From contig CM071597.1 of the NCBI GenBank assembly GCA_036435485.1, positions 51,629,881 to 51,693,880 of the forward strand: a stretch of DNA of 64,000 nt, in the 5' to 3' direction. This DNA is from Saposhnikovia divaricata. Lineage: Eukaryota > Streptophyta > Magnoliopsida > Apiales > Apiaceae. The notes under the pieces were generated by a model. It did not search any database, had not been told where the DNA came from, and saw only the letters and a program-made list of their open reading frames with translations. Shown piece by piece: positions 1 to 9,938 of the stretch. The translations under genes were made by a program, and so were the position numbers. Position 1 is the first letter of the stretch; every line of letters begins with the position of its first letter.

Positions 1-1103
1 TACACTAACCACAAGCTTAAAAATCACAACCACAACACTTAAACTCAAGATCTACATCATCCATCACTTATATGTCCAAGATTCACACTAATAATCATGG
101 ATCTAACATTAAACATCACAAATACTACATGGCCAAGAGGGGTTAGGGTTTTTATACCTTCTTGAGCATCTAGGAGCCTTGGGTATGCCTTACAAGTCTC
201 AAGAACACCTTGGATGAGCTCCTACAATCCTTACAACTCAAGATCTAAATGAAAACTCAACATTGTTACTATTCATCAAAATTTTAACAATTTATAACTT
301 GAAAACTAATGGATGAAAAGGGTTGGAATTGATAGTATACCTTCCTTATATGATGTAGAGTGCCTAGGATTTTTGCCTTGAATTAAGAATGAAGAGAAGT
401 GGAAGAAAGAATTTCTTCTTCCCCCTTTTTTGTGTTTGGCCGAGAGCAATGAAGCTTGGGGGGGGAGAGAGTGTTTTTGTTTTTGCTTTTGGTGTTGGTT
501 GATTAAAGTGTAAAGTGTGGTTGATATGTATTATGTGTGTGTATATGTATCACATGGTACAAGCCTAGTGTCTAGACCACCATACCCTCTTTTCTCCTTG
601 GAAAAGGTACCAACTAGTTACTATTCCTCTTGTCAACTTTGTATTACTAGTTTGCTTTCCTAACTACTTAGTTGCATGGGACTTGCATGCAATATCATTC
701 CTTGTATCATTATTCTTCCACCAATGCTTGTCACTTAATCTTTAATTCGCATCGTATCTTAATTAATTTCTCGTAATAATATTTTGTCTCGTAGAGACTT
801 CCCTTGTAATTCCTTAAGTACTTAATTGTGTGAATTCCTCGAATATCCATAATTCCTCGTCATAATTCCTAATAAATCTTTTAATACTCCATTAACTCTC
901 AAGTCCCAAGTTTTATAAATCTTACTAACAAAAAGATTCTTGCCTCCAACAATCTTCCCTTTATCTTTCATAGTGAATGTAACAACATAGTTTCTCAGAA
1001 AATCAATTCCATTAAACAACAGGGATGACTAGAAAGGTTCCAAATTGACAATGTCACATGATATTATATAAAAGAAAATATTACAAAAATTAGGGTTCTT
1101 ACA
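1..1103 (-). repeat. Element A 3' LTR (partial)
   Basis: Direct repeat of 14148-15247. On the minus strand the LTR begins TGTAAGAACCCTAATTTTTG at 1103; the rest of the LTR lies to the left of base 1. Differences from the right copy are scattered single bases and a small indel in a G-run near 460. ORF-like stretches here (for example 822-1019) are chance frames. Confidence 0.92.
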
Positions 1104-1114
1104 GCCTCCCCTCC
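1104..1114 (-). other. Polypurine tract of element A
   Basis: On the minus strand GGAGGGGAGGC lies directly against the first base of the 3' LTR, 21 bases after the gag-pol stop codon. This is the expected place for the plus-strand primer of an LTR retrotransposon. Confidence 0.85.
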
Positions 1115-1135
1115 AACAAGGATTCCGTCCCGGAA

Positions 1136-3418
1136 TCAGGTTGAAAACAGTTGGGGGTGCTTTTCACGCATCGTGCTCTCTAGTTCCCATGTTGATTCTT
1201 CGACATTCTGGTTCCTCCACAAAACTCTCACTAGCTTGACAACCTTGTTCCTCAGCACCTGTTCCTTTCTGTCCATGATTTCTACGGGTTGCTCCACATA
1301 GGTCAAGTCTGGTTGCAAATCCACTTGGTCATATTCTATCACGTGCCGAAAGTCGGTATGGTAGGGTCGTAGCATGGACACATGGAACACATTATGTACT
1401 TGCTGCAAGTTTGGGGGTAAAGCCAATTCATAGGCTAACTTTCCAACTCGTCTCAAAATCTCAAAAGGTCCAATAAATCTTGGGCTTAGCTTCCCCTTCT
1501 TACCAAATCTCATCAATCCCTTCCACGGTGATACCTTCAACATCACAAACTCTCCTACCTCATATTCTTTGTCCTTGCGGGTCTGGTCCGCATACTTCTT
1601 CTGTCTGTCTTGGGCCGCCACCAGCCGTCCTCTTATGAGCTCGATAGTTTCTCTTGTCTGTTGGACCAGTTCAGGCCCTAATATCTTCCGCTCTCCAACC
1701 TCTTCCCAACATAAGGGAGACCGACATCTTCGTCCATATAAAGCTTCATATGGGGGCATTCCTATACTCGCATGGTAACTGTTGTTGTAGGAAAATTCGA
1801 TCAACGGCAAGTGGTCATCCCAACTTCCCTTAAAATCGATGGCACATACTCTCAACATGTCCTCTATGGTCTGGATGGTTCTCTCACTTTGTCCGTCTGA
1901 TTGGGGGTGGTATGCAGTACTCATGTTCAACTTGGTCCCCACACAATCCTGAAAACTCCTCCAGAACCTGGAGTTGAATCTTGGGTCTCTATCTGATACA
2001 ATGCTCACAGGAACCCCATGCCTTACCACGATCTCCTTCAAGTAAATATCCACCAGCTTGTCGACAGTGTATCTCTCGTTGATTGGAAGAAAATGTGCTG
2101 ACTTGGTCAATCTATCGATAATTACCCAAATGGCGTCATGATTAGTCTTGGTCCTTGGTAGTCCGACCACAAAGTCTATCGCAATATGCTCCCACTTCCA
2201 CTCGGGTATCTCTAAGGGTTGCAACAATCCACTAGGCCTCTGGTGTTCGGCCTTTACTCTTTGACATGTCAAGCATTTACTTACCCACTCTGCCACGTCC
2301 TTCTTCATATTTGGCCACCAATAGTATTCTCTCAGATCTCTATACATCTTAGTGCCTCCAGGGTGAATTGAGTACCTTGAACTATGAGCCTCTTGCAAAA
2401 TCTCGTCTTTTAATTCCTGAATGTTCGGGATCCATATCCTAGATGCGTACCTCATAATTCCATTCCCGTCCTTTTCACACTTAATTTCCTCTCCAGTCAA
2501 AATTTTCTCCATCGAATTCTTTTCTTCTTCTATCTTCTTTTCCTGGCATAACTTAATCTTTTCCAATAGCGGTGGTTGGACTCTTATTTCCATTAGACTC
2601 TCTTGTCCAATTCCTGGTAACCTCACTTCAATCTCCAGTTTCTCAAGGTCCTTGATAAACTCGTCCACTGACGTTATCATCTTGAGTTTCTCCTTTCGGC
2701 TAAGTGCATCGGCCACCACGTTGGCCTTCCCTGGGTGATAATGAATCTCACAATCATAATCTTTGATTAGCTCTAGCCATCTCCTCTGCCTCATGTTTAA
2801 CTCTTTCTGAGTGAATATGTACTTTAAGCTCTTGTGATCCATGTAGATTTCACACTTTTCTCCGTAAAGATATTGTCTCCAGATCTTCAAAGCGAAAACT
2901 ATCGCCGCTAATTCCAAATCATGGGTGGGGTATCTTATCTCGTACTCCTTAAGTTGTCTGGACGCATACGCAATCACTTTACCGTGCTGCATAAGCACAC
3001 ACCCTAAACCTTTATGGGATGCGTCACTATAAATCACAAAATCTCCCTTATCATCAGGTAGGGCTAGTACTGGTGCTGTCACCAACCTCTTTTTCAACTC
3101 TTGGAAGCTCTCTTCGCATTTTTCAGTCCACACAAACTTCTCGGTCTTGTGAGTTAGTCGGGTCAAAGGGGATGCTATCTTGGAAAAGTCTTGGACAAAT
3201 CTCCTATAGTAGCCAGCCAACCCTATAAAACTTCTCACCTCTGTCGGAGTGGTTGGTCTCTCCCAATTTGACATAGCCTCTATTTTGGCTGGGTCCACTA
3301 GAATGCCTTGTTCGCTAATCACATGCCCTAAAAACTGAACTTCCTTCAACAAAAATTCACACTTCGAGAACTTAGCGTACAACTTTTCTTCTCTCAATGC
3401 TCCCAGTACAATCCTCAA
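1136..3418 (-). pseudogene. Element A pol, C-terminal part: end of RT, RNase H, integrase, chromodomain
   Basis: Open for 760 residues in the frame of the upstream pol segment, from which it is separated by one TAG at 3443-3445. It starts in the RT thumb/connection region (KFSKCEFLL, FIGLAGYYRRFV). RNase H follows with YSDASHKGLGCVLMQ and MDHKSLKYI. Integrase shows an HHCC zinc-binding region (CLTCQRV) and the core residues in AIDFVVGL, IVSDRDPRF and HPQSDGQSERTIQ, so the D, D and E are present. The GPFEILRRVG box follows, and a chromodomain-like end with VEESTWELES closes the protein, a part that directs chromovirus insertion toward particular chromatin. It ends in TGA just before the polypurine tract. 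The segment itself looks functional; the polyprotein is broken upstream. Confidence 0.93.
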
Positions 3419-3442
3419 GTGCTCTGCATGTTCCTCCTTCGT

Positions 3443-5014
3443 CTAGGAATAAATCAAGATGTCATCGATGAAGACTATAACACACTTGTCCAAGTACTTC
3501 TTGAAGACTCGATTCATTAAGTCCATGAAAGCTGCAGGGGCATTCGTTAACCCAAATGACATCACTAGGAACTCATAGTGTCCGTATCGGGTGCGAAAGG
3601 CCGTCTTTGGTATATCTTCTGGCTTAATCCTTAACTGGTGGTACCCGGTCCTCAAATCGATTTTAGAAAAATAAACTGCGTCCTTTAATTGATCAAACAG
3701 GTCACCTATCCTGGGCAAGGGATATTTATTTTTTATAGTCACCTTGTTCAACTCCCTGTAGTCTATACATAATCTCATACTACCATCCTTCTTTTTCACG
3801 AATAACACCGGGGCTCCCCACGGTGACACACTAGGTCTTATCATCCCTTTATCCAACAACTCTTGTAACTGAGTGGCCAGCTCTTTCTTATCCACTGGGG
3901 CTAGCCGATATGGGGCTTTTGAAATTGGGGCCGTACCCGGAACTAAGTCTATAGCGAACTCAATGTCTCTATCAGGTGGTAGTCCTGGAAGATCATCCGG
4001 AAATACGTCCGCGAACTCATTAACGACAGGGATTTCCTGTAGGTTTAATGCCTCCTTCTTGGTATCCTTCACAGAGGCTAAATAGGCTTCGCATCCTTTA
4101 CGTAACAGCTTCTTAGCTTGAATCATAGTCAGGAACTTTTGGTTTTGCCGTTTTCCACTAAACACTACTTCCTCGTCCCCTGGCGGTCTCAAACTTACTT
4201 TCTTCTTTACACAATCAATCTGGGCTCCGTGGGTTGTTAACCAATCCATACCTACTATTACGTCAAACTCTCCTAGTTTGAAAGGTATTAAATCTACCCG
4301 AAAGTGTCGCCCTCCTATTTCTAGGTCACAACCTGGATATACTTGGCTAACAGGGATAATTTCATGATTAGCTATCTCTACTTGCAGTCTGTCCTTCAAT
4401 GGTTCAGTCTTAAGGCCTAACTGACATACAAAATCTAGAGATATGAAAGACTTGGTAGCTCCCGAATCAAATAAAACATTTTCCTTAACTGAGTTGAGTA
4501 GTAGAGTACCTGCGATCACATCCGTGTTCCTCACGGCATCTTGCACCGTCATGTTAAAAGTTCTTGTAGTGGGGGCCTTGTTAGAAGCAGTTCCACTCAC
4601 TCTCGATGCAGCTAGCCCAGAGGACATACATTCCCTCATTCGGTGCCCTGGTTTCCCACACTTGAAGCAATTACCTCCGGCACTGGTGTTGTTACTAGTT
4701 CCTCGACAGGCGTTAGCATAATGTCCTGTCAGCCCACACTTGAAGCACTTCACATCCTGTAGGTTACACACGCCCGCATGTTTCCTTCCACACTTATTGC
4801 AATCCGGGGGTAGGGCTCGGGATGGGGTAGAGTAAGACGATCCCTGTGGTCGGCCGCTCTGGCCCACACTCCAACTTTCAGCTCTCTTGGTTCCAAAGTT
4901 TCCGCTGGGTTGGGACGTCGTCCCTCGCTTAAATTTGCTCGAAAAGCTCCCACCTGCAGAATTTCCCTTCCGACTATCAAACTTCCTCTTCTTTCCTTCC
5001 TTCTCCTTCTGCAT
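3443..5014 (-). pseudogene. Element A gag nucleocapsid, protease and RT segment
   Basis: A 523-residue stretch in the gag-pol frame. Three zinc knuckles sit near residues 70-130: CNKCGRKHAGVC, CFKCGLTGHYANAC and CFKCGKPGHRMREC. The retropepsin active site is FDSGATKSFI. RT motifs follow in order: LFVKKKDGSMRLCIDYRELN, YPLPRIGDLFDQL, FSKIDLRTGYHQL, VMSFGLTNAPAAF and the catalytic VFIDDILIYS. The next codon is TAG (3443-3445), in frame with the rest of pol. A TAG at 5030-5032 separates it from the upstream gag segment. No frameshift occurs, so decay is by point substitution only. Protease and RT sit in the same frame as gag, as is usual for Tekay elements. Confidence 0.93.
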
Positions 5015-5029
5015 CTGTTCACTCCCAGC

Positions 5030-5335
5030 CTAAACAATTGATGCTTTCTGTACCAGGGTGGCATAGTCTGTCAGCTCAAGAACCGCCACACGATTCTGAA
5101 TCCATTGCTTTAGCCCCAATTGAAACCTTCGGGCCCTCTTTGCCTCAGAGTTCACATATTCTGGCACAAACCTCGACAACTCAGTAAATTTGGCCTCATA
5201 CTCGGCCACCGTCATGTTACCTTGCTTTAGTTCCAAAAACTTCAGCTCCATTTGTGTCTCCATGAACCTAGGAAAGTACTTTTCCAAGAACAGCTCGCTA
5301 AACCTCTCCCAGGTTACCACACCTCTTCCTTCCAA
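5030..5335 (-). pseudogene. Element A gag, capsid C-terminal part
   Basis: A 101-residue piece of the Retrotrans_gag domain, in frame with its neighbours and bounded by TGA (5351-5353) upstream and TAG (5030-5032) downstream. Typical gag features are TWERFSELFLEKYFP, LELKQGNMTVAEYEAKF and LSRFVPEYV. This part builds the virus-like particle that packages element RNA. Both flanking stops are single-base nonsense changes in an otherwise continuous frame. Confidence 0.9.
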
Positions 5336-5350
5336 ATTCCTCTTAGCTTC

Positions 5351-5824
5351 TCACCAATAGTTTGCCTCACCTTTCAGGAGGTAGGTGGCGAAAACAGTCT
5401 TCTGCTCCTCAGCGACACCTAGTATCTCGAAAGATTTTTCCATTTCCTTCAGCCAGGCTCTTGCCTCAACCGGATCTGCAGTTCCTTTAAATTCTGGGGG
5501 TTTCAGGGATTTGAAGTTCCGGAAAGCATTTGCATTAGCATTGTGGGGTGGTTGCTGAACCGGGGGACGGTCCAAGTTCTGCCTAAGTAGCTCCATGAAC
5601 TGTTCCATAGGGCCTCCGCTTGGATGTTCTACCTCTCGGGTGTCATCACCAGCTTCTTCTTCGTCATACTCAGAGTCATCAAACAAGTTATGATCGTTGC
5701 CCTCATCCTCACTCAGGTTCACATTCTCCCCTTCATGGTTCTGGTGGCCTCCGGTCCCATGGTGGCTACCCTGGCCTTCAGAACTGACCGGGTGAGCTCG
5801 AGTGTTCATTCTTTTGGGTGGCAT
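5351..5824 (-). pseudogene. Element A gag, N-terminal part
   Basis: Start of the gag-pol frame. The ATG at 5822-5824 opens 157 residues beginning MPPKRMNTR, followed by an acidic low-complexity stretch (DEEEAGDD) and then the start of the gag domain (FKSLKPPEFKGTADPVEARAWL). It stops at TGA 5351-5353 right after GEANYW, and the same frame continues in the next segment. No other in-frame ATG lies upstream in this frame close to the leader. Minus-strand leader and primer-binding site lie further upstream. Confidence 0.9.
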
Positions 5825-6551
5825 GATTCTGATAATGAAACGAGAAATGGGTTAGGGTTTTCTAATTACCTGACAGCGTTTACACGGGTCAGGAACGTAT
5901 CGTTCCTCCTCATAAGGGTGGAAGTTGCAAAAGTTTTAATAACCCGATGCTGGAGATAAAACGTCAAAACATTTTTGGGAAAAATCTCTATGGGATGCGA
6001 AAACATTTGCAGGAGTTTTCAAGATTACGAAACCTCAAATTTTTTTATTTTTTTTTTGAAAAAAATTTATTTTAAAAATTGTAGGAACATTTTGGGAATT
6101 TGTAGAGAACAATTTGAAATCGCATATCGTAAATTTGAAACAGCATGGTTGCATTTGCGGCTTGTAGCAATTGTATATATTCACAGTTATATATCAAAAC
6201 AGTAAAGCATGGCATCGGAAAGTAAGGCAGTTGAGACAATATCAAGGAAACTTAGACTAAATAAGTACGGTACAAGGGTTATCACAAAGTTTGGATGTTA
6301 GAGCCTAGTACATAGTTCCGCTGTCAAAGTCTAGCAAAAGTGGAACAATAACAAGTACATCATCTGAATAGTCAGGGCTACACAAAAGTAGGGCTACATC
6401 CGTACATACTATCTGAAGTCACATCTACATATCTGTAGGTCAGTCTACTCATCCACTGGTCAGAAAGGATACCACTGCACAAGTCAACTATCCCGCAAAA
6501 TCGACACACTAATGTCATCTGAACCTAGAGGACTGAGTTTTCCGTAACACA
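5825..6551 (-). other. Untranslated spacer between extra ORF and gag of element A
   Basis: About 730 bases without a convincing frame. It contains a T-run near 6038-6058 and otherwise mixed sequence. It would be leader RNA upstream of gag. I see no domain, splice signal or repeat that I can support. Confidence 0.5.
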
Positions 6552-7304
6552 TCATGGGGCCGCACCGCGATGGAGCAAGGCCCTCACTCGGGAAAATGCA
6601 CGACGCACAACACGCCTAGCATCCCTAGCCTGAATCACTCCGCCCCCGCGGATCCCTAAACCAATAATCCTCTCGCGACTCCTCCTCTCAATCTTATGGA
6701 GTCGAGCCCTAGTCCTCCTAGCAACAGCAGTCCTCATCTCAGCCTGAATCCTCAATCGCGCCTCGGGCTCCTCCACTAGTGCCCGCCTCGCCTCATTAAG
6801 TCTGGCCTCTACAGAAAGCAAGTCTCGGGTCAGGAACTGCACCACGTAGGCGTGCTCAGTGCCCGACACTGGGGGTAGGTCCATCGGCGGGGGTGGTATG
6901 ACAGGAACAGGAGCAGGTGCAGTAGCAGGAGCAGGAGCAGGAGCAGTAGCAGGAGCAGGAGCAGGGGTAGGGTCAAGCTCCTCCTCGCCAGAAGTATCAT
7001 CCTCGGAGTCACCGTCCGATGAAACAGGGCTCGATGACTGCGGAGAAGGTGGGGGTGACACAACACGGCCCTCACCGGATCTCACACTCTCCTTGTCAGT
7101 AGCTACAGGAGAGGGGGTAACAGGCTCAGGCTCAGGCTCAAAGGGCTCCTCAACGGGATCCTCATCATCAGTATCTCCTATCAGCGTAATCCAGGGGCCA
7201 AGCTCAGAGTCAGCACCCATATCCTCCTCAGGATCCTCGGTATCTCGCATCATTGCCTCATCATGCTCTCTCTCAAAGGCCTCAGGGTCTGGTATCTCCT
7301 CCAT
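6552..7304 (-). CDS. Extra ORF upstream of gag in element A, unknown function
   Basis: Open for 250 codons from an ATG at 7302-7304, on the coding strand of element A, between the primer-binding site (7522-7533) and gag (5824). The product has three parts: a very acidic N-terminal third (MEEIPDPEAFEREHDEAMM), a Pro/Ser-rich middle with a tandem PAPAPATAPAPAP tract encoded by a GCAGGA-type minisatellite near 6900-6970, and an Arg-rich helical C-terminal third (EARLRIQAEMRTAVARRTR). No cysteine or zinc motif is visible. Chromoviruses normally go straight from leader to gag, so this is an additional frame. It is intact although gag-pol carries three stops. It could be a leader protein or captured host sequence. 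I do not recognise a family. Confidence 0.6.
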   Translation of the reverse strand: MEEIPDPEAFEREHDEAMMRDTEDPEEDMGADSELGPWITLIGDTDDEDPVEEPFEPEPEPVTPSPVATDKESVRSGEGRVVSPPPSPQSSSPVSSDGDSEDDTSGEEELDPTPAPAPATAPAPAPATAPAPVPVIPPPPMDLPPVSGTEHAYVVQFLTRDLLSVEARLNEARRALVEEPEARLRIQAEMRTAVARRTRARLHKIERRSRERIIGLGIRGGGVIQARDARRVVRRAFSRVRALLHRGAAP

Positions 7305-7521
7305 CTACACAAGGGAAATAAGGTGGGTCACTAACCATAAAGAAAGGTTTTAAGGAGTAGTTCCCTCACGGGCCTTAAAGTCAGGGCTATATCCGATAAC
7401 CCGACAGCAAACTCGATGAGAGTTCTAAGTATTATTAGGGTTGTTATTAGGGTTATTATTATTGTTATTATTATTAGGGTTGCTTTCTTAACTTACTATC
7501 GTTTCTGAGAACTGTAACCAC

Positions 7522-7533
7522 GCTCTGATACCA
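7522..7533 (-). other. Primer-binding site of element A (initiator tRNA-Met)
   Basis: On the minus strand TGGTATCAGAGC, the standard 12-base complement of the initiator tRNA-Met 3' end, lies four bases inside the LTR boundary. The LTR ends GGGGCGTCACA on that strand at 7538. The same arrangement is seen in element C at 39155. Confidence 0.93.
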
Positions 7534-8513
7534 TTTCTGTGACGCCCCTAGATCCGGGGTCGGAGACCTAGGCGCTCACGGTCCATTTTCCATTAATAAC
7601 ATACCTGTTCTTGCACATAATATATAAAACAGCCATCGACCCCACAATAAAACTCACACCGCACACACACACAGGTTAGAGTCTCAGAAACGTCATACAC
7701 TTGATTAAGCAAAAGTAAAAGTTTCATAGTTATTACAGACCGAATTAAATAGAATTTATGCTACCAGCAACACTTCGATATGAAGCGAAGTTGGCGGCTT
7801 GAAAGTTTGTTACGGTACACTGCTTTGCGCAGGTCATACTTATAAATAAAACGTACTAACAAAAGTTGCCAACCAATCCGGCTAATGGGGCCTACCGGTG
7901 GAATCTCAACTGCTGCCTCGGGTCTAGTCACCTGCTTTCGGGCAGTCTGTCTGGGTCTTGCCATTTTTCTTAGCTGTTGTGTTTGTAAATTTGAAAATAA
8001 GTAAGAGTGAGCAACTATAGCTCAGCAAGAAATATATGTATAAGGTAAGCAATATAACATTACATATGTTTAGCAGTTATTAAACTCGTTTGTATCAATC
8101 AGTTATAAAATCACTTGTCATTGTTGATAAATTTCGAAGGTGCACCAATACGTGCCCTTGTTTTCAAAATAAACTTGCAGTTCTAGATACTGCATAGAGT
8201 CAACATCTTTCTCATCAAAATAGAACACTATCAGCAACTTGGCACATAAGCCTAAGAAGCAGTGTCAGAGCATTTTCCAAAATGGAGGAATGGGACTTAA
8301 AGAAAACATAAAACCTGACAGGGATTGACGATGATCAGTCGCCACATCCAAGTCCAATAATCCGCGGGTCTTCTCTACCGGTAGAAGGATAGAAACTACA
8401 TCCGTAACTATCCCCGGGTGAAAACTACATCCGTAATCACCCTCGATGAAAACTACATCCGTAATCATCCTTCGGCAACACCTGGGCCAGAATAATAATT
8501 GATGGACCGCCTG

Positions 8514-8962
8514 CACTAGTACAAAACTGACCTTATACGTCGCCTCTTATACGTCGGTTCTGGCCAAAGGCGACGTATAAAGTAGTTATATACGTCGGTT
8601 CCGCATAAAGGCGACGTATAAGGTCAATTTTTAAAATTTTTTACGTCGGTTGAACAAAACGCCGACGTATAAAGTCATATTATACCTCGGTTGAGGAAAA
8701 GGTGACGTATAAAATGCTACTTTATACGTCGGTTGAGAAAAAGGTGACGTATATAATGCTACTTTATACGTCGGTTGAGAAAAAGGCGACGTATATAATG
8801 CTACTTTATACGTCGGTTGAGGAAAGGCGACATATAAAATGCTACTTTATACGTCGGTTGAAAAAAAAGCGATGTATATAATACTACTTTATACGTCGGT
8901 TGAGGAAAGGCGACGTATATAATACTACTTTATACGTCGCTCTTAATATAACCGACGTATAA
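8514..8962. repeat. Left subterminal repeat array of the CACTA element
   Basis: About nine imperfect units of roughly 45 bases, each with TTTATACGTCGGTTGAG followed by GCGACGTATA. Each unit is itself an inverted repeat (TATACGTCG / CGACGTATA). Spacing and sequence are much more regular than the flanking LTR. Such arrays are bound by the transposase in characterised CACTA elements; that role is inferred here. Confidence 0.88.
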
Positions 8963-9149
8963 AACCTTTAAAGAAATTAAAGAAATTAGAAGTTGCCACG
9001 TGTCACATTATTATTGGGTAACATTGAAGCACAAGGATTGTGCTTCTTTCAGATTACTTTGAACCGCTGGATTGAATTAACAAGATCTGAGCCGTTGGAT
9101 TGAATTAAATCTCTTAAACATATATTTTAACTATCTTTTTTGTTTTAAT

Positions 9150-9380
9150 TTTATCTCTCGATCTACCAAAATCTCTCTCGATCGACCCAAATCTCTCTCT
9201 CTGCCCTCTTCTTCTCCTCTCTCTCTCTCTCGACATCTCTCCCTTCTCTCTCATTTCTCCACAATCTCTTTTGCACAATCTCTCCCTCTCTATCTCTCTC
9301 TCGCTCGAATCTCTTTCTCCTTTCTTCTCTGTTCGAACTCTTTCTCTCTCTCCCTTTATTCTCCTCCCTGCCTCCTCTCA

Positions 9381-9437
<57 letters not shown>
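9150..9437. repeat. (CT)n tract followed by (TA)n microsatellite
   Basis: A CTCTCT-rich pyrimidine tract from about 9154 to 9379 is followed by a pure TA run at about 9382-9437. ORFs called here on both strands are low-complexity artefacts. Confidence 0.85.
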
Positions 9438-9938
9438 GTGTGCGATTATGTGTGTGTGTGTTAATCGATTTGTTTGTGTGTTAGAGGTAAAATCAACATC
9501 TCTACTATCCAATTTGTTTGTGTGTTAGAGTTAGTTTGATTGATATGTATGTTAAAGTTCAGTTGTTGGATTATGCATTGCAGGTGTTTGATGAATTGCG
9601 TGAGAGAGAGATAACTAATTAACAGCCATCCGTTTTTGCATTAGTAAATCTGAATTGATGTTTTATGAGTTCAAAGCAGAAGATATGCAAATTCAAATAG
9701 AAAGGAAAAATTGTTTAGTCACGGGAGCAAATTAAGATAGAATAGCAGGCATGCTGCAAATTGCTCATATATGAGCTACAAAAATAGAAAGTTGTAAACG
9801 ACTGACTTGTACATTCATCTTTCTTGTACATTCATCTTAATAAGCAAATATTAAGATGAAAATAATCTTACTGTCTTCTGCTGCATTTATATGTTGTCTC
9901 TTGTCATTAAATCTGACTGCAGCTAATCTCTTGTACAG

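Noticed and set aside
6830..7353. Leu-rich and Gly/Ser-rich ORFs on both strands
   Set aside because: Shadows of the PAPA-repeat extra ORF of element A in other frames.
7430..7490. ATTAGGGTT repeats that look like telomere sequence
   Set aside because: Units are irregular (TTATTAGGG with ATT-rich spacers) and lie in the leader of element A; the plant telomere repeat TTTAGGG is not present in tandem.
7590..8510. A cellular gene at the left edge of the 5' LTR of element A
   Set aside because: The stretch aligns with element C's LTR; frames differ between copies.
9163..9528. ORFs rich in Arg/Glu or Leu/Ser and a Tyr-Ile run
   Set aside because: They are translations of the (CT)n and (TA)n tracts, on both strands, with no domain.
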